From JAKFVC01 sp040386595 (GTDB lineage: Bacteria; Planctomycetota; Planctomycetia; Planctomycetales; Planctomycetaceae), in assembly GCA_040386595.1 (NCBI GenBank), contig JAZKFE010000179.1, forward strand, positions 1 through 36,488: DNA of 36,488 nucleotides. Reading direction: 5' to 3'. Position numbers and translations under genes: made by a program. Positions 16,479 to 25,491 of this stretch are shown one piece after another. The notes below the pieces were generated by a model, which saw only the letters and a list, made by a program, of their open reading frames with translations, had not been told where the DNA came from and searched no databases. How positions within the stretch are numbered: position 1 is the stretch's first letter; each line of letters starts with the position of its first letter.

Positions 16479-17966
16479 TTACTCGGCAAGTTTCTTCAGC
16501 AGCAATTCGCGGACCGTGGCGGGGTCGGCGCCCTTCAATTCTCGCATGACCTGACCGATCAAGGCTCCCGAGGCAGATTGTTTGCCCCCCTTGAAGTCGG
16601 CGACGGCTTTCTGGTTCTTAGCGAGGACCGCGAGGATCACCCCTTCTAATTGTCCGCTGTCGGCGACGATCGACACCCCCTGCTCCTGAATGATTTGATC
16701 GACGCGGGCCACCGAGATGGTCGTCAGATCTTCGCTGTTCAGCAGATTCAAGAAGATCTCGCGACCACTCTTGATGGTGATTTTCTTGTCGTTGATACGC
16801 TTGAGAATTTCTCCCAAGACCGGCGGCTGAACGGGAAATTGCTCGATCGTCAGCTTGCGGTCGTTCATCTCACGCAGCACGTCCTGGGTCACCCAGTTAC
16901 AGGCTTGCTTGCCGTCGCCACAAAGTTTGGCGACCTCTTCGACGAAGTTGGCGAAGACGACTCCTTGGTCAATAATGACGGCCGCATCGTAGTTCGACAG
17001 TTGATATTGCTGCGTAAACCGCGTGCGACGGGCGGCGGGGAACTCGACCATATTCTGGATGACGTTCTCAATATACGCCTCTTCCAGGGTCACCGGCACG
17101 AGATCGGGATCGGGGAAATAGCGGTAGTCGGCAGCCGCTTCTTTCGTCCTTTGCGCAACGGTGATGTTCCGCACGGCATCGTAGCCGCGGGTCTCTTTGT
17201 TGACGTCAGCAAAGGTTTTGCCATCTTCCTGCCATTGGCGATACTGCCGATCGGCTTCGAACTCAATCGCCAGTTCGACGTTGCGGAAGCTGTTCAGGTT
17301 TTTGATTTCAACCAGCGGCGTCGCGATCTTCTTGCCGTCGCGTTGAATATGCACGTTGACGTTGGCATCGCAACGCAGGCTGCCCTCTTGCATGTTGCAG
17401 TCCGAGACTTCCAGATACGTCAGCAGCAACTTCAGCTCTTCGAGGTACTCTTTGGCTTCCTGAGCGGATCGCAAATCAGGGTGAGACACGATTTCAAGCA
17501 ACGGGGTTCCCGCGCGATTGAGATCGACTTGGCTGTCCTGGCCACGGCCCGTTTCGTCGTGCGTGTTCTTGCCGGCGTCTTCTTCGAGGTGTGCTCGAAT
17601 GATGCCGATCTTCTTTTTCTCGCCAGTCTCTTTATTGACGACGATATCCAGCCAGCCGTCGTGACTGAACGGCAGGTCGTACTGGCTGATCTGATATCCC
17701 TTGGGCAAGTCAGGATAATAGTACTGCTTGCGATCCCACTTCGTGAAGCGGGCGATCTGGCAGTTAATGGCCAGGGCCGTCTTCACTGCGAGATCAAATG
17801 CATGCCGGTTCATGACCGGTAGCGAACCCGGCAGTCCCAGGCAGACGGGGCACGTCTGGACGTTGGGCTGATCGGGATTGAACTTGGTTGAGCAGCCACA
17901 AAAGATCTTGGAATGAGTCTGCAACTGGACGTGAACTTCCAGTCCGATGATCGTGGTATAGTCCAT
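16479..17966 (-). CDS. gatB: Asp/Glu-tRNA amidotransferase subunit B
   Basis: The protein has 495 residues, slightly longer than the usual 475-480. GatB is the kinase and tRNA-binding subunit that activates misacylated Glu-tRNA(Gln) or Asp-tRNA(Asn) for amidation by GatA. The N-terminal signature GLEVHVQLQT (8-17) is followed by the zinc cysteines CGC (23, 25) and CPVC (39, 42), then LPGSLPVMN, KWDRKQYYYPDLPKGYQISQ as adjoining segments, and YRYFPDPDLVPV. The C-terminal YqeY-like domain ends VRELLLKKLAE. The start ATG at 17966 has GGA six bases upstream. It is 90 bases downstream of gatA, so they form one unit. Confidence 0.97.
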   Translation of the reverse strand: MDYTTIIGLEVHVQLQTHSKIFCGCSTKFNPDQPNVQTCPVCLGLPGSLPVMNRHAFDLAVKTALAINCQIARFTKWDRKQYYYPDLPKGYQISQYDLPFSHDGWLDIVVNKETGEKKKIGIIRAHLEEDAGKNTHDETGRGQDSQVDLNRAGTPLLEIVSHPDLRSAQEAKEYLEELKLLLTYLEVSDCNMQEGSLRCDANVNVHIQRDGKKIATPLVEIKNLNSFRNVELAIEFEADRQYRQWQEDGKTFADVNKETRGYDAVRNITVAQRTKEAAADYRYFPDPDLVPVTLEEAYIENVIQNMVEFPAARRTRFTQQYQLSNYDAAVIIDQGVVFANFVEEVAKLCGDGKQACNWVTQDVLREMNDRKLTIEQFPVQPPVLGEILKRINDKKITIKSGREIFLNLLNSEDLTTISVARVDQIIQEQGVSIVADSGQLEGVILAVLAKNQKAVADFKGGKQSASGALIGQVMRELKGADPATVRELLLKKLAE

Positions 17967-18056
17967 GATTTCCGCTTCAATTTCACGCGATCAGGCGTGT
18001 TTCAGACTTCGGTGGTTCAAACTGGATGATGTGTATGTGTCCGACACAGGCTCGAT

Positions 18057-19517
18057 CTACAGAGTCGCTCGCTGGCCCTGCCATTGCGTAGCCTGCTCGT
18101 ACATGCGGGCGGCTCGCAGGAGTCGTTCTTCTTCAAACGGAGCGGCCAGCAACTGCAGTCCAACAGGCAATCCGGCCGCGGTAAAACCAGCGGGAACGGA
18201 GATACCCGGCAGGCCAGCCAGGTTGGCACCGATGGTGTAAATGTCTTCCAGATACATGGCCAAGGGATTCGCGGAGTACTCGCCGACCTTGGACGGGGGA
18301 TGCGGTGAGACCGGCGAAGCGAGGACATCGATTTGCTCGAAAGCCTGGTCGTAGTCCTGACGAATCAGGCGGCGAACCTTGAGGGCTTTCAAGTAGTACG
18401 CGTCGTAGTAGCCGGCCGACAGAGCGTAGGTCCCGAGCATGATGCGGCGTTTGACTTCGCTGCCAAAGCCTTCACCGCGACTGGTCGCATACATGTCGAT
18501 CATGTTGCTGAATTCGCCGGCACGATGCCCGTAATGGACGCCGTCGTAACGGGCCAGGTTGCTGGACGCTTCCGACGGGGCAATCAGATAATACACGGCC
18601 ACGCCATAGCTGGTGTGGGGCAATGAAACTTCTTTAATCTCTGCCCCCAAGGACTTATAAACGTCCAAGGCATTCCGCAACGTCTTTTCGACTTCCGGGT
18701 TCAAGCCTTCGACGAAATGTTCCTTGGCGATGCCGACTCGTAGACCGGCGAGAGGTTGGTCCACGGTCCGGCTGTAGGACGGCACGGCCGCATTGACGCT
18801 GGTCGAATCGCGTCCATCATGGCCGGCAATGACTTCAGTCAGCAGTGCCGCGCCGCGAACATCATTGGCGAAGGGGCCGATCTGATCGAGTGAGCTGGCG
18901 TAGGCCACCATGCCGTAGCGTGAGATTCGCCCGTAGGTGGGCTTCATCCCGACGACACTGCAGAACCCGGCCGGCTGACGGATTGAACCGCCGGTATCGG
19001 TACCGAGTGACAGGGGGCTCATGCCCGCGGCGACCGCGGCCGCAGAACCACCGCTGGAACCACCCGGTGTCCGCTCCAGATCCCAAGGGTTTCGCGTGGT
19101 TTTGAAGGCCGAACTCTCCGTGGTCGAGCCCATCGCGAACTCGTCCATGTTCGTCTTACCGATCAACACGGCGTCGGCATTCCGCAATTGGCTGATGACA
19201 TGAGCATCATACGGCGGAATGAAGTTGGAGAGCATCTTACTGGCGCAAGTGGTCTTCAGCCCCTTGGTGCACAGGACGTCTTTAATGGCGACTGGAATAC
19301 CGGCCAAGGCACCGACGGGTTGCTGGCTCTGGCGGCGGCGGTCGACGTCAGCGGCTTGTTGGAGAGCTTCTTCCCCGTTCACCGTTAAGAATGCGCCGAC
19401 GCGGTCGTCCAATTGAGTGATGCGGTCGAGATAAGCGGTGGTGAGCTCAACACTGGTCAACTCGCCCCGTTCCAGGCGACCTAACAGCTCGCCGGTGGTG
19501 GCTCCGATGATCGACAT
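18057..19517 (-). CDS. gatA: Asp/Glu-tRNA amidotransferase subunit A
   Basis: The protein has 486 residues, the normal length. GatA is the amidase that releases ammonia from glutamine for transfer to the tRNA-bound amino acid. The amidase-signature triad is visible: Lys79 (VAIKDVLCTKG), the cis-Ser in GGSSGGS (Ser154) and the nucleophile Ser178 (TDTGGSIR). AAGG about ten bases before the ATG at 19517 supports the start. It lies upstream of gatB but is separated from gatC by 433 bases that hold a terminator and a repeat, so gatA-gatB probably have their own promoter. Confidence 0.97.
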   Translation of the reverse strand: MSIIGATTGELLGRLERGELTSVELTTAYLDRITQLDDRVGAFLTVNGEEALQQAADVDRRRQSQQPVGALAGIPVAIKDVLCTKGLKTTCASKMLSNFIPPYDAHVISQLRNADAVLIGKTNMDEFAMGSTTESSAFKTTRNPWDLERTPGGSSGGSAAAVAAGMSPLSLGTDTGGSIRQPAGFCSVVGMKPTYGRISRYGMVAYASSLDQIGPFANDVRGAALLTEVIAGHDGRDSTSVNAAVPSYSRTVDQPLAGLRVGIAKEHFVEGLNPEVEKTLRNALDVYKSLGAEIKEVSLPHTSYGVAVYYLIAPSEASSNLARYDGVHYGHRAGEFSNMIDMYATSRGEGFGSEVKRRIMLGTYALSAGYYDAYYLKALKVRRLIRQDYDQAFEQIDVLASPVSPHPPSKVGEYSANPLAMYLEDIYTIGANLAGLPGISVPAGFTAAGLPVGLQLLAAPFEEERLLRAARMYEQATQWQGQRATL

Positions 19518-19540
19518 TTGTGGTATACCTTGAGCAGTCA

Positions 19541-19695
19541 GTAGGTCAGGCTCAGCCTGACGAAGGTGATCTGTAACATTGGCGAATCGTGGTCTGACCG
19601 GAACCAGGCGCGATGGTCAGTGGAGATTTTCAAGGGATCAGGCGAACGCCCGACTCCGTGTTCAACCTGAGGGTGTCAGGCGCAACCTGACCTAC
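19541..19695. repeat. Palindromic repeat pair, family E, between gatC and gatA
   Basis: Each arm is itself a small hairpin: 19541-19561 holds TCAGGCT, C, AGCCTGA, and 19675-19695 holds GTCAGG, five bases, CCTGAC. The arms are also inverted copies of one another: GTAGGTCAGG at the left is matched by CCTGACCTAC at the right. The 113 bases between show no gene. This is the leader region before gatA on the minus strand. Confidence 0.65.
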
Positions 19696-19890
19696 GTTGA
19701 GGGCAATCTCCCACCCTGCTCTTCCGGTGCCGTATTGTGGCGGATTTGCTTGCGAATTCCAACAGACATCAGACACATCCGGCGGGCATCGAGTGCATGC
19801 TGGAGGCTTTTTAAGCGATCTCGATGGAATTGCGATGTGAGGATGGGGGAAAGCTCCTCTTTAAGGGTCGCTTTCAATTCCCATCGCGCA

Positions 19891-19922
19891 GAAAGAAACC
19901 CGGCCTTCCGAAGAAGACCGGG
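19891..19922 (-). terminator. UUCG-loop intrinsic terminator after gatC
   Basis: On the minus strand a 10-bp stem (CCCGGTCTTC with GAAGGCCGGG, one G-U pair) closes a TTCG tetraloop (19899-19922) and is followed by TTTCTTTC (19898-19891). It begins about 28 bases after the gatC stop. This is a textbook strong terminator and should separate rpmB-gatC from gatA-gatB. Confidence 0.9.
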
Positions 19923-19950
19923 CTGAATTCAATGAGTTGCGTCGGGGGGA

Positions 19951-20250
19951 CTACTTGTCTTCCAGAATCTGCGGGACCAGGAAGAAGACTCCATCCGATT
20001 TCGGTGCGTTCTTGAGTGCCGCTTCACGCGGCAGCGACGGCTGAACGGCGTCCGCCCGGAACACATTGCTGAGCTCCACGGCGTGAACCATCGGCGCAAC
20101 GCCCTCGGTGTCGACCTCGTTCAAGGTATCGACATACTTCAGGACGCTGCCAAGCTTGTTCGTGTAATCGTCAATTTCGGCCTCCGACAATTTGAGTCGG
20201 GCCAGAATGGCGACCTTGCGAACTTTTTCGGCGTCGAGTGTTTCAGCCAT
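19951..20250 (-). CDS. gatC: Asp/Glu-tRNA amidotransferase subunit C
   Basis: This 99-residue protein matches GatC, the small subunit that wraps around and stabilises GatA with GatB. Typical features are VRKVAILARLKLSEAEID at the N-terminus, LGSVLKYVDTLNEVDTEGV, and a C-terminal stretch with DAVQPSLPREAALKNAPKSD split over residues 66-85, ending in FFVPQ-like residues (FFLVPQILE). The ATG at 20250 is preferred to a GTG at 20286, which would add 12 untypical residues; no clear Shine-Dalgarno is seen for either. It begins 48 bases after rpmB and is probably co-transcribed with it. Confidence 0.95.
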   Translation of the reverse strand: MAETLDAEKVRKVAILARLKLSEAEIDDYTNKLGSVLKYVDTLNEVDTEGVAPMVHAVELSNVFRADAVQPSLPREAALKNAPKSDGVFFLVPQILEDK

Positions 20251-20298
20251 AGATTCAATCGCTGAATGTGGGGCTAAATCGTGCACCAGTCAGGCAAA

Positions 20299-20556
20299 TT
20301 AGCCTTGGGGCAACGAGAACAGCTTGCGAACAACGGCCTTCTTGATGACGCCAGAGCGAATGCACTTGACGCACACCCAGCGGCGGACAGTCTGACCATT
20401 TTCGTCCAGACGCACGCGCTGCAAATTCGGTTGCCATTTGCGCTTAGTGATACCGGTCGTCTTGCGACCGTTACCGCCCAAGTACTTGGCCTTACCACGT
20501 TGTTCGACGGAGTTGCCCACGGACGGGCCTTTTTCGCAGACTTCACACCAAGGCAT
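20299..20556 (-). CDS. rpmB: 50S ribosomal protein L28, zinc-binding form
   Basis: The protein has 85 residues. L28 is part of the large ribosomal subunit. CEVC (Cys4, Cys7) and CVKC (Cys62, Cys65) form the four-cysteine zinc site of the C+ type. The core GKGPSVGN-like (EKGPSVGNSV) and KRKWQPNLQRVRL blocks are diagnostic. A GAGGG tract about eight bases upstream supports the ATG at 20556 over a TTG two codons earlier. gatC follows after 48 bases. A hairpin (20583-20599) stands 26 bases upstream of the start and could take part in control, as leader structures do for many ribosomal protein genes. Confidence 0.95.
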   Translation of the reverse strand: MPWCEVCEKGPSVGNSVEQRGKAKYLGGNGRKTTGITKRKWQPNLQRVRLDENGQTVRRWVCVKCIRSGVIKKAVVRKLFSLPQG

Positions 20557-20582
20557 TTCCAAACCCTCATTTCAAAACGCAA

Positions 20583-20599
20583 CCCGCGTTCATCGCGGG
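20583..20599 (-). promoter_or_regulatory. Hairpin in the rpmB leader
   Basis: CCCGCG (20583-20588), a 5-base loop and CGCGGG (20594-20599) form a GC-rich stem 26 bases before the rpmB start. It may be a leader control element or a weak end signal for the DUF1501 gene upstream; no T-run follows directly. Confidence 0.4.
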
Positions 20600-20711
20600 A
20601 GTTGTGTCGCAAGTCAAGCATTTCAGCCCAACAACACGCAGATCAGCCAGATCTGTGTTTATCGGTCGGAAAATAGCGAAAAACGCACCTCTTCCGACTG
20701 GGAAGCGGATT

Positions 20712-20739
20712 ATTTTAGCCGCCGGCGAGTCAATTGCAA
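20712..20739 (-). promoter_or_regulatory. Candidate promoter for rpmB-gatC
   Basis: On the minus strand TTGCAA (20739-20734) and TAAAAT (20717-20712) are separated by 16 bases. The -10 matches five of six consensus bases and the -35 four of six. Transcription would start near 20705, giving a leader of about 150 bases that includes the hairpin at 20583-20599. Confidence 0.35.
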
Positions 20740-20758
20740 GCGACGTTGGCGTCTCATC

Positions 20759-22153
20759 TCAGGAGAACACGGGAATCGCTTCGCCCGTCGGTTGAATTGG
20801 GACGGGGCGATTTTCACGATTCACGATCATCGTGTGCGGATCGATCCCGATCGCCTTATATATCGTGGCAACGGCATCCGCGGGCGAAAATGTGCGGCCG
20901 ACGCTGTAGCCGCCAATTTTGTCCGTGGCCCCCAGAACCTGACCTCCCTTGACGCCTCCACCGGCGTAGAAGATCGATCCCGAATGTCCCCAATGGTCCC
21001 GGCCGCCGTTGGAGTTGACGTGCGGCGTCCGCCCAAACTCCGTCAGGTAGACCACCAGAGTCCGCTCTAACCGACCACTGTCCGACAGATCTTGCAGCAA
21101 GGCCGCAAATGCTTTGTCGACGGCCGGCAGGTGGTACGGCTCTTTGCACATCTTCCAGCAATGGGGCTGATTCTGCACGGGGGCGCAGTGGTTATCCCAC
21201 AGATTGTTGTATCCACCCCAGTCGTAACCGTAATCCATCATGGTGAATCGCGCGCCGGCATCGAGCAATCGACGGGCCAGCAGGCACCGCTGTCCGACCT
21301 TCGACATGCCGTAGCGTTCCCGTGTTGCCAGCGATTCGGCCTTAATATCGAAGGCCTCGCGAACCTGTGGTGACGTCAGCAATTCCACGGCTCGGCCGTA
21401 GAGCTGCTCGAGATCTTCCACGCTTCCTGAACGCTCCTGGGCTCCAAGCTGCTGCTCCAGTTGCGTCCGTAGGTTCCGGCGTTCATCGAATCGTTGACGC
21501 GTGACCTGATCGGCCAATGACAGGTCGTTGACCTGAAAGTCTTCCTTTCGCGGTTCGCCCTGCGTGCAGAACGGAGCATACTTCTGCCCCAGCCAGGCCG
21601 AGACGAACATATTGACAAAAGGAGGGCCGCCCGGAGCCGTCGTTCCCGGGACCGCCAGATATCCCGGCAGTCCGCCGGTGGCTCCCAATTGATGCGAGAT
21701 AATCGAACCGAAGTTGGGCTCGCTGAGGATGCCGTTCGGCAGAACATTGTGCCCGGACAAGGCATAGGCCTGGGCATCAAAGTGATCGGGATTGCCGGAC
21801 GCAAAGCTCCGAACAACGGCCATCTTATCCATATGGCGCGCCAGACAGGGCATCACTTCGGCGAAGCGAATTCCCGGCACATTGGTATCAATGGCCTGAA
21901 CATCGCCGCGAATTTCGTAGGCCGCTTCGGGCTTCGGGTCGAAGGATTCGTGGTGCGTCACACCACCGGGCAACCACAGAAACAAGACTTGGTCCGCAGT
22001 GGCCGGCAGTTGAGGCTTAGCAATCGCCTGGCCTCGGTGCCCGAACAATTCCCATGCGGTGGCGGCAATCGTCACGCCACCAATTCTTAAGAAATTGCGG
22101 CGATGAGGCGCTGCCGGGAGGTGGCGTTGCATCGAGGCAGGATTATACGACAT
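20759..22153 (-). CDS. Tat-exported DUF1501 protein
   Basis: The protein has 464 residues. A Tat-like signal (RRNFLR, residues 18-23, then GGVTIAATAWELFG) precedes the DUF1501 domain, recognised by LFLWLPGGVTHHESFDPKP, FAEVMPCLARHMDKMAVVRS in part, and ARFTMMDYGYDWGGYNNLWDN in part. The later LVVYLTEFGRTPHVNSNGGR is also in place. DUF1501 belongs to the alkaline phosphatase/sulfatase-like fold and is abundant in planctomycetes, usually next to a DUF1549/DUF1553 cytochrome protein; that partner is not next to this copy. TAAGGTG seven bases before the ATG at 22153 supports the start. Activity is unproven. Confidence 0.92.
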   Translation of the reverse strand: MSYNPASMQRHLPAAPHRRNFLRIGGVTIAATAWELFGHRGQAIAKPQLPATADQVLFLWLPGGVTHHESFDPKPEAAYEIRGDVQAIDTNVPGIRFAEVMPCLARHMDKMAVVRSFASGNPDHFDAQAYALSGHNVLPNGILSEPNFGSIISHQLGATGGLPGYLAVPGTTAPGGPPFVNMFVSAWLGQKYAPFCTQGEPRKEDFQVNDLSLADQVTRQRFDERRNLRTQLEQQLGAQERSGSVEDLEQLYGRAVELLTSPQVREAFDIKAESLATRERYGMSKVGQRCLLARRLLDAGARFTMMDYGYDWGGYNNLWDNHCAPVQNQPHCWKMCKEPYHLPAVDKAFAALLQDLSDSGRLERTLVVYLTEFGRTPHVNSNGGRDHWGHSGSIFYAGGGVKGGQVLGATDKIGGYSVGRTFSPADAVATIYKAIGIDPHTMIVNRENRPVPIQPTGEAIPVFS

Positions 22154-22454
22154 ACCGCACCTTACTTGTTCCGGGCTGAGCGCTCGGCCAAATGGTGATT
22201 TTTGATTTTTAAAGGATCTTTAACCAGTACACAGTAGCATTCATTGATGTGATCGGCAAGAGGCATCGGGGGACTGAATTCGATGAAATCGAATTGAAAA
22301 AGAATCGAAATTTGGGGTGCGAGCCGAATTCTCGTTCAAATTGGCTCCCAACTGGAATTCATTTAAGTTGGCCGATACGATTCGGTTGACTGTCGAAAGA
22401 TGGTTAATCTTTGGTCCAAGATTTGGCTCCGTAAAGCAACAGTGAGGAGAGAAC
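22154..22454. other. Spacer between divergent DUF1501 and DUF1080 genes
   Basis: This 301-base AT-rich spacer has no credible gene. It contains a hairpin at 22277-22295 (AATTCGAT, GAA, ATCGAATT) and two loosely similar tracts near 22325-22375. Promoters for both flanking genes should be here; none could be assigned with confidence. Confidence 0.5.
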
Positions 22455-23159
22455 ATGCGACGAAGTGCAAGTTGGATGTGTGCGGCATTGGTGGTGCTCG
22501 GTGGCAGCTTCTGTTCAGCAGAAGACGCCAAGCGGCCGGACAACACTCCTCCGGAAGGGTTTGTCGCCTTATTTAATGGTAAGGATTTGACAAACTGGAA
22601 AGGATTGGTCTCCAATCCCAAAGAACGAGCCAAGATGACGCCGGAAGAATTGGCCAAGGCGCAGGCCACGGCTGACGAAAAGGCGAAGGCCCACTGGGTT
22701 GCTAAAGATGGTGTGATTGTGTTCGATGGCAAGGGTGATAACCTCTGCACTGCCAAGGACTACGGCGATTTCGAGCTGTATGTGGACTGGAAAATTGAAT
22801 CCAAGGGCGACAGTGGCATTTATCTGCGTGGCTCGCCTCAGGTGCAGATTTGGGATCCGGGTCTATCCGTTGGCAACGCTGTCGGTTCCGGCGGCCTGTA
22901 CAACAATCAGAAGAACCCCAGCAAGCCCACCCAGCAAGCCGACAAGAAGATTGGCGAATGGAACACGTTCCACATCGTCATGATCGGTGAAAAGGTCACC
23001 ATTCATTTGAATGGCGAACTGGTCGTCGACAACGTCACCTTGGAAAACTACTGGGAACGCGACAAGCCGATCTACGAGACCGGCGCGATCGAACTGCAGA
23101 ACCACGGCAACACGCTGTACTTCAAGAACATCTACGTGAAGGAACTGCCGAAGAAGTAA
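22455..23159 (+). CDS. Secreted DUF1080 (3-keto-disaccharide hydrolase) protein
   Basis: The protein has 234 residues. A signal peptide (about residues 1-22, ending FCSAED) precedes one DUF1080 domain, a concanavalin-like beta-sandwich: FVALFNGKDLTNWKG, DFELYVDWKIESKGDSGIY in part, YLRGSPQVQIWDP, and the closing GAIELQNHGNTLYFKNIYVK in part. Proteins of this domain include hydrolases of 3-keto-glycosides and are plentiful in planctomycetes, often with Gfo/Idh/MocA oxidoreductases that make the keto-sugars. An insertion rich in Lys, Ala and Glu (about residues 55-78, predicted helix) interrupts the first strand region. GAGGAG before the ATG fixes the start. A strong terminator follows. Confidence 0.93.
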   Translation: MRRSASWMCAALVVLGGSFCSAEDAKRPDNTPPEGFVALFNGKDLTNWKGLVSNPKERAKMTPEELAKAQATADEKAKAHWVAKDGVIVFDGKGDNLCTAKDYGDFELYVDWKIESKGDSGIYLRGSPQVQIWDPGLSVGNAVGSGGLYNNQKNPSKPTQQADKKIGEWNTFHIVMIGEKVTIHLNGELVVDNVTLENYWERDKPIYETGAIELQNHGNTLYFKNIYVKELPKK

Positions 23160-23182
23160 ATCAGTGATTCCAGTTCAAATTG

Positions 23183-23231
23183 AATCCGTTGTCCGTTTGG
23201 CTTCAACAGCCAAGGGACAACGGATTTTTTT
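23183..23231 (+). terminator. Strong intrinsic terminator after DUF1080 gene
   Basis: AATCCGTTGTCC (23183-23194) pairs with GGACAACGGATT (23215-23226), with an inner TTGGCT/AGCCAA pairing that extends the stem, and it runs into a tract of Ts (to 23231). It is 23 bases after the stop codon. Confidence 0.9.
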
Positions 23232-23284
23232 ATTTGATACCGAGGCAATCCGCGTCCCCCTCGAGCTCAACAACTCCTCATCCA

Positions 23285-25371
23285 TCAATTCTGGAACTTC
23301 TGGGCGAGGGCCGCCGCGCCGACCTGTGGCATACCGCAGGTTCCGTGATTGCAGACATAAGCGGTCGCCTGACCCGCACGTGCCGGTTTGCCTTTGAGCA
23401 GTACGAGTTCGGGGCTCAACTCGGCGTCGGTGGTGCCTGCGGAACGGATGGCGACGACCTTATTCGGGAAAAAGTTGTGATGGATGACGCTCAGCATCTC
23501 AGTGAGGTCGGGTGCTCCAGCAGTCCCTTCGATCAACGCCACTTCAAAGGTGGGCCCGAGATAAAAATCGAGCGCCGTTAATGTCTGCCCGGCGGCTGTC
23601 GGAAAACGACTGGCGATTGAGGACAGGAGTAACAAGGTCTTCTCGGCGACTGTTTCCAGATCGTTGCGGCCAGTGAGCCGTCCCAGCCGCAGCAAGGCCG
23701 TCGCGGCCATGCTGTTGCCGCTCGGCGTGGCATTGTCTTGCATGTCTTTTTGATTGGCGATCAGCTCTTCGTGGTCATGGCTGGTGTAGAAGAAGCCGCC
23801 CTCTTCGTTGTCTTCAAACTGAGCTCGCATCTGCTCGGCCAGGCGCGTGGCGGCGGCCAGGTATTGCGGATCCTGCACGGCTTGAAACACATCGATCAGT
23901 CCGTCGATTGCACAGGCATAGTCATCTAAATAGCCATTGAATCGCGCCTGCCCATCCTTAAAAGAATGCCGCAGCCGGTCGTCAGGTTGACGCAATGTGG
24001 TGAGTAAGAAATCGGCCGCATTCTTGGCGGCTTGGGCATACCGCGGTTCGGCCAGAACCTGCGCGGCCTGAGCGAACGCCGACAGCATCAGGCCGTTCCA
24101 GTTGGTCAGGATCTTTTCGTCACGCCCCGGCCAGATCCGCTGTGAGCGGACGGCCAGCAACTTTTGCCGGCTGTCGGCCAGCACCTGGGACAACTCCGGT
24201 TCCGGGATGTTCAAAATCTGAGCCGCTTGAGCATGCGTCTGGCGGCGGTTGAGAATGTTCGNNNNNNNNNNCCGTGAGCACTGACGTCATAGCAGACGCA
24301 GAAAATGCGGCCCGTGTCGGCGCCCAAGATCGATAGGATCTCGGCTTCGCTCCAGACGAAGAATTTGCCTTCCACTCCCTCGCTGTCGGCATCCTGAGTA
24401 CTGTAGAAACCACCGTCAGAGCTGGTCATTTCTCGCAAGACATAGTCCAGGGTCTCACGCACGACTCGCAGATAGTCGACGTTGTGTGTGGCTTGCCAGG
24501 CTTCCAGGTACAACGGGACGAGAAGCGCGTTGTCGTACAGCATTTTCTCGAAGTGCGGGGCCAGCCAGCGAACGTCGGTTGAAAATCTATGAAAACCACC
24601 GCCGAGATGGTCATAGACGCCCCCCGCGGCCATTTTGTCGAGCGACAGCGTAACGACGTCGAGAGCATCTTGATTACCGAAGCGTTTCCATGCCCGGAGA
24701 AGGACTCGTAAATCCATCGAGTGGGGAAACTTGGGGGCTCCGCCAAAGCCTCCTTCGCTCCGATCCGCGCGTTGACATAGCACGGTCGCCGCATTGCGGA
24801 TCAGGTCTTCCGTGAGTGGGGATGTTTCCCCTTTCGGCCGGGAATCCTCGATGATGGCCGCGGTGAGCCGCTCGGCGTTGTCATCAACGTCTGCCCGGCG
24901 GTTGAGCCAGGCGTCATGAACGCCGCGCAAGACATCGGGAAACCCGGGCATGCCGCGTTGAGCGGCTGGCGGCCAATAGGTGCCGCCGAAAAAGGGCTTT
25001 AAATTGGGTGCCAAAAACACCGACATCGGCCAGCCGCCGCGGCCGGTCATCAGCTGGACCGCGGTCATATAGATCTGATCCAGATCGGGCCGCTCTTCGC
25101 GATCAACTTTGATGTTGATGAAATGATCATTCATCAACGCCGCGATCTGCGGATTTTCAAAGCTCTCGTGCTCCATCACATGACACCAGTGACAGGCGCT
25201 ATAGCCAATCGACAAGAAGATCGGTTTATTGAGCTGGCGCGAGAGTTCCAGGGCCTCGGGGCCCCACGGGTACCAGTCGACCGGGTTATAAGCATGTTGC
25301 AGCAGGTAAGGGCTGGTTTCCTGCCCCAGGCGGTTCGACGTGGCACGTCGTGGTGTGTTGGATCCGGACAT
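23285..25371 (-). CDS. YyaL/DUF255 thioredoxin-domain protein, split by N gap
   Basis: The gene encodes about 695 residues in one frame if the assembly gap is repaired. The N-terminal thioredoxin-like (DUF255/Thioredox_DsbH) domain starts NRLGQETSPYLLQHAYNPVD in part (13-32) and has the CHWC site (Cys60, Cys63) and FLAPNLKPFFGGTYWPP. An alpha/alpha-barrel of the GlcNAc-epimerase (AGE) type follows, with GGVYDHLGGGFHRFSTD and WLAPHFEKMLYDNA, then after the gap PGRDEKILTNWNGLM. The family includes bacterial YyaL and human SPATA20; its reaction is not known. AGGGA eight bases before the ATG at 25371 supports the start. Ten Ns at 24262-24271 break the frame; the two halves (25371 to about 24272, and from about 24261 to 23285) are both intact and adjacent in family order. 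Confidence 0.9.
24262..24271. other. Assembly gap (10 N)
   Basis: Ten unknown bases interrupt the YyaL/DUF255 gene. With exactly ten bases the frame breaks; a true length leaving remainder 2 on division by 3 (for example 14) would restore the family sequence on both sides, ending SAHG before it and starting NILN after it. Confidence 0.97.
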
Positions 25372-25461
25372 ATTGATGTTCCCTGAACGCCGATAAGGTT
25401 GCTGTTCTGTGTTTCTTCGCTGCGCGTTTCTTCTTCGTGCATCCGCCCCTCACTGGCGGTT

Positions 25462-25491
25462 CCCGGCCATCCTGAACGTCAGGATAACGGG
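25462..25491. promoter_or_regulatory. Inverted repeat in divergent promoter region
   Basis: A nested palindrome, CCCG ... TCCTGA, ACG, TCAGGA ... CGGG (25462-25491), lies between the divergent YyaL/DUF255 and DUF1015 genes, beside a smaller one at 25443-25459 (CCGC/GCGG). It could be an operator or a remnant hairpin. Confidence 0.35.

Noticed and set aside
16650..17822. 390-codon plus-strand frame opposite gatB
   Set aside because: gatB is unmistakable on the minus strand; the plus frame shows no family features.
23285..25371. Pseudogene by frameshift in the YyaL/DUF255 gene
   Set aside because: The frame break coincides exactly with the ten Ns and both halves are intact, so it is an assembly artefact.
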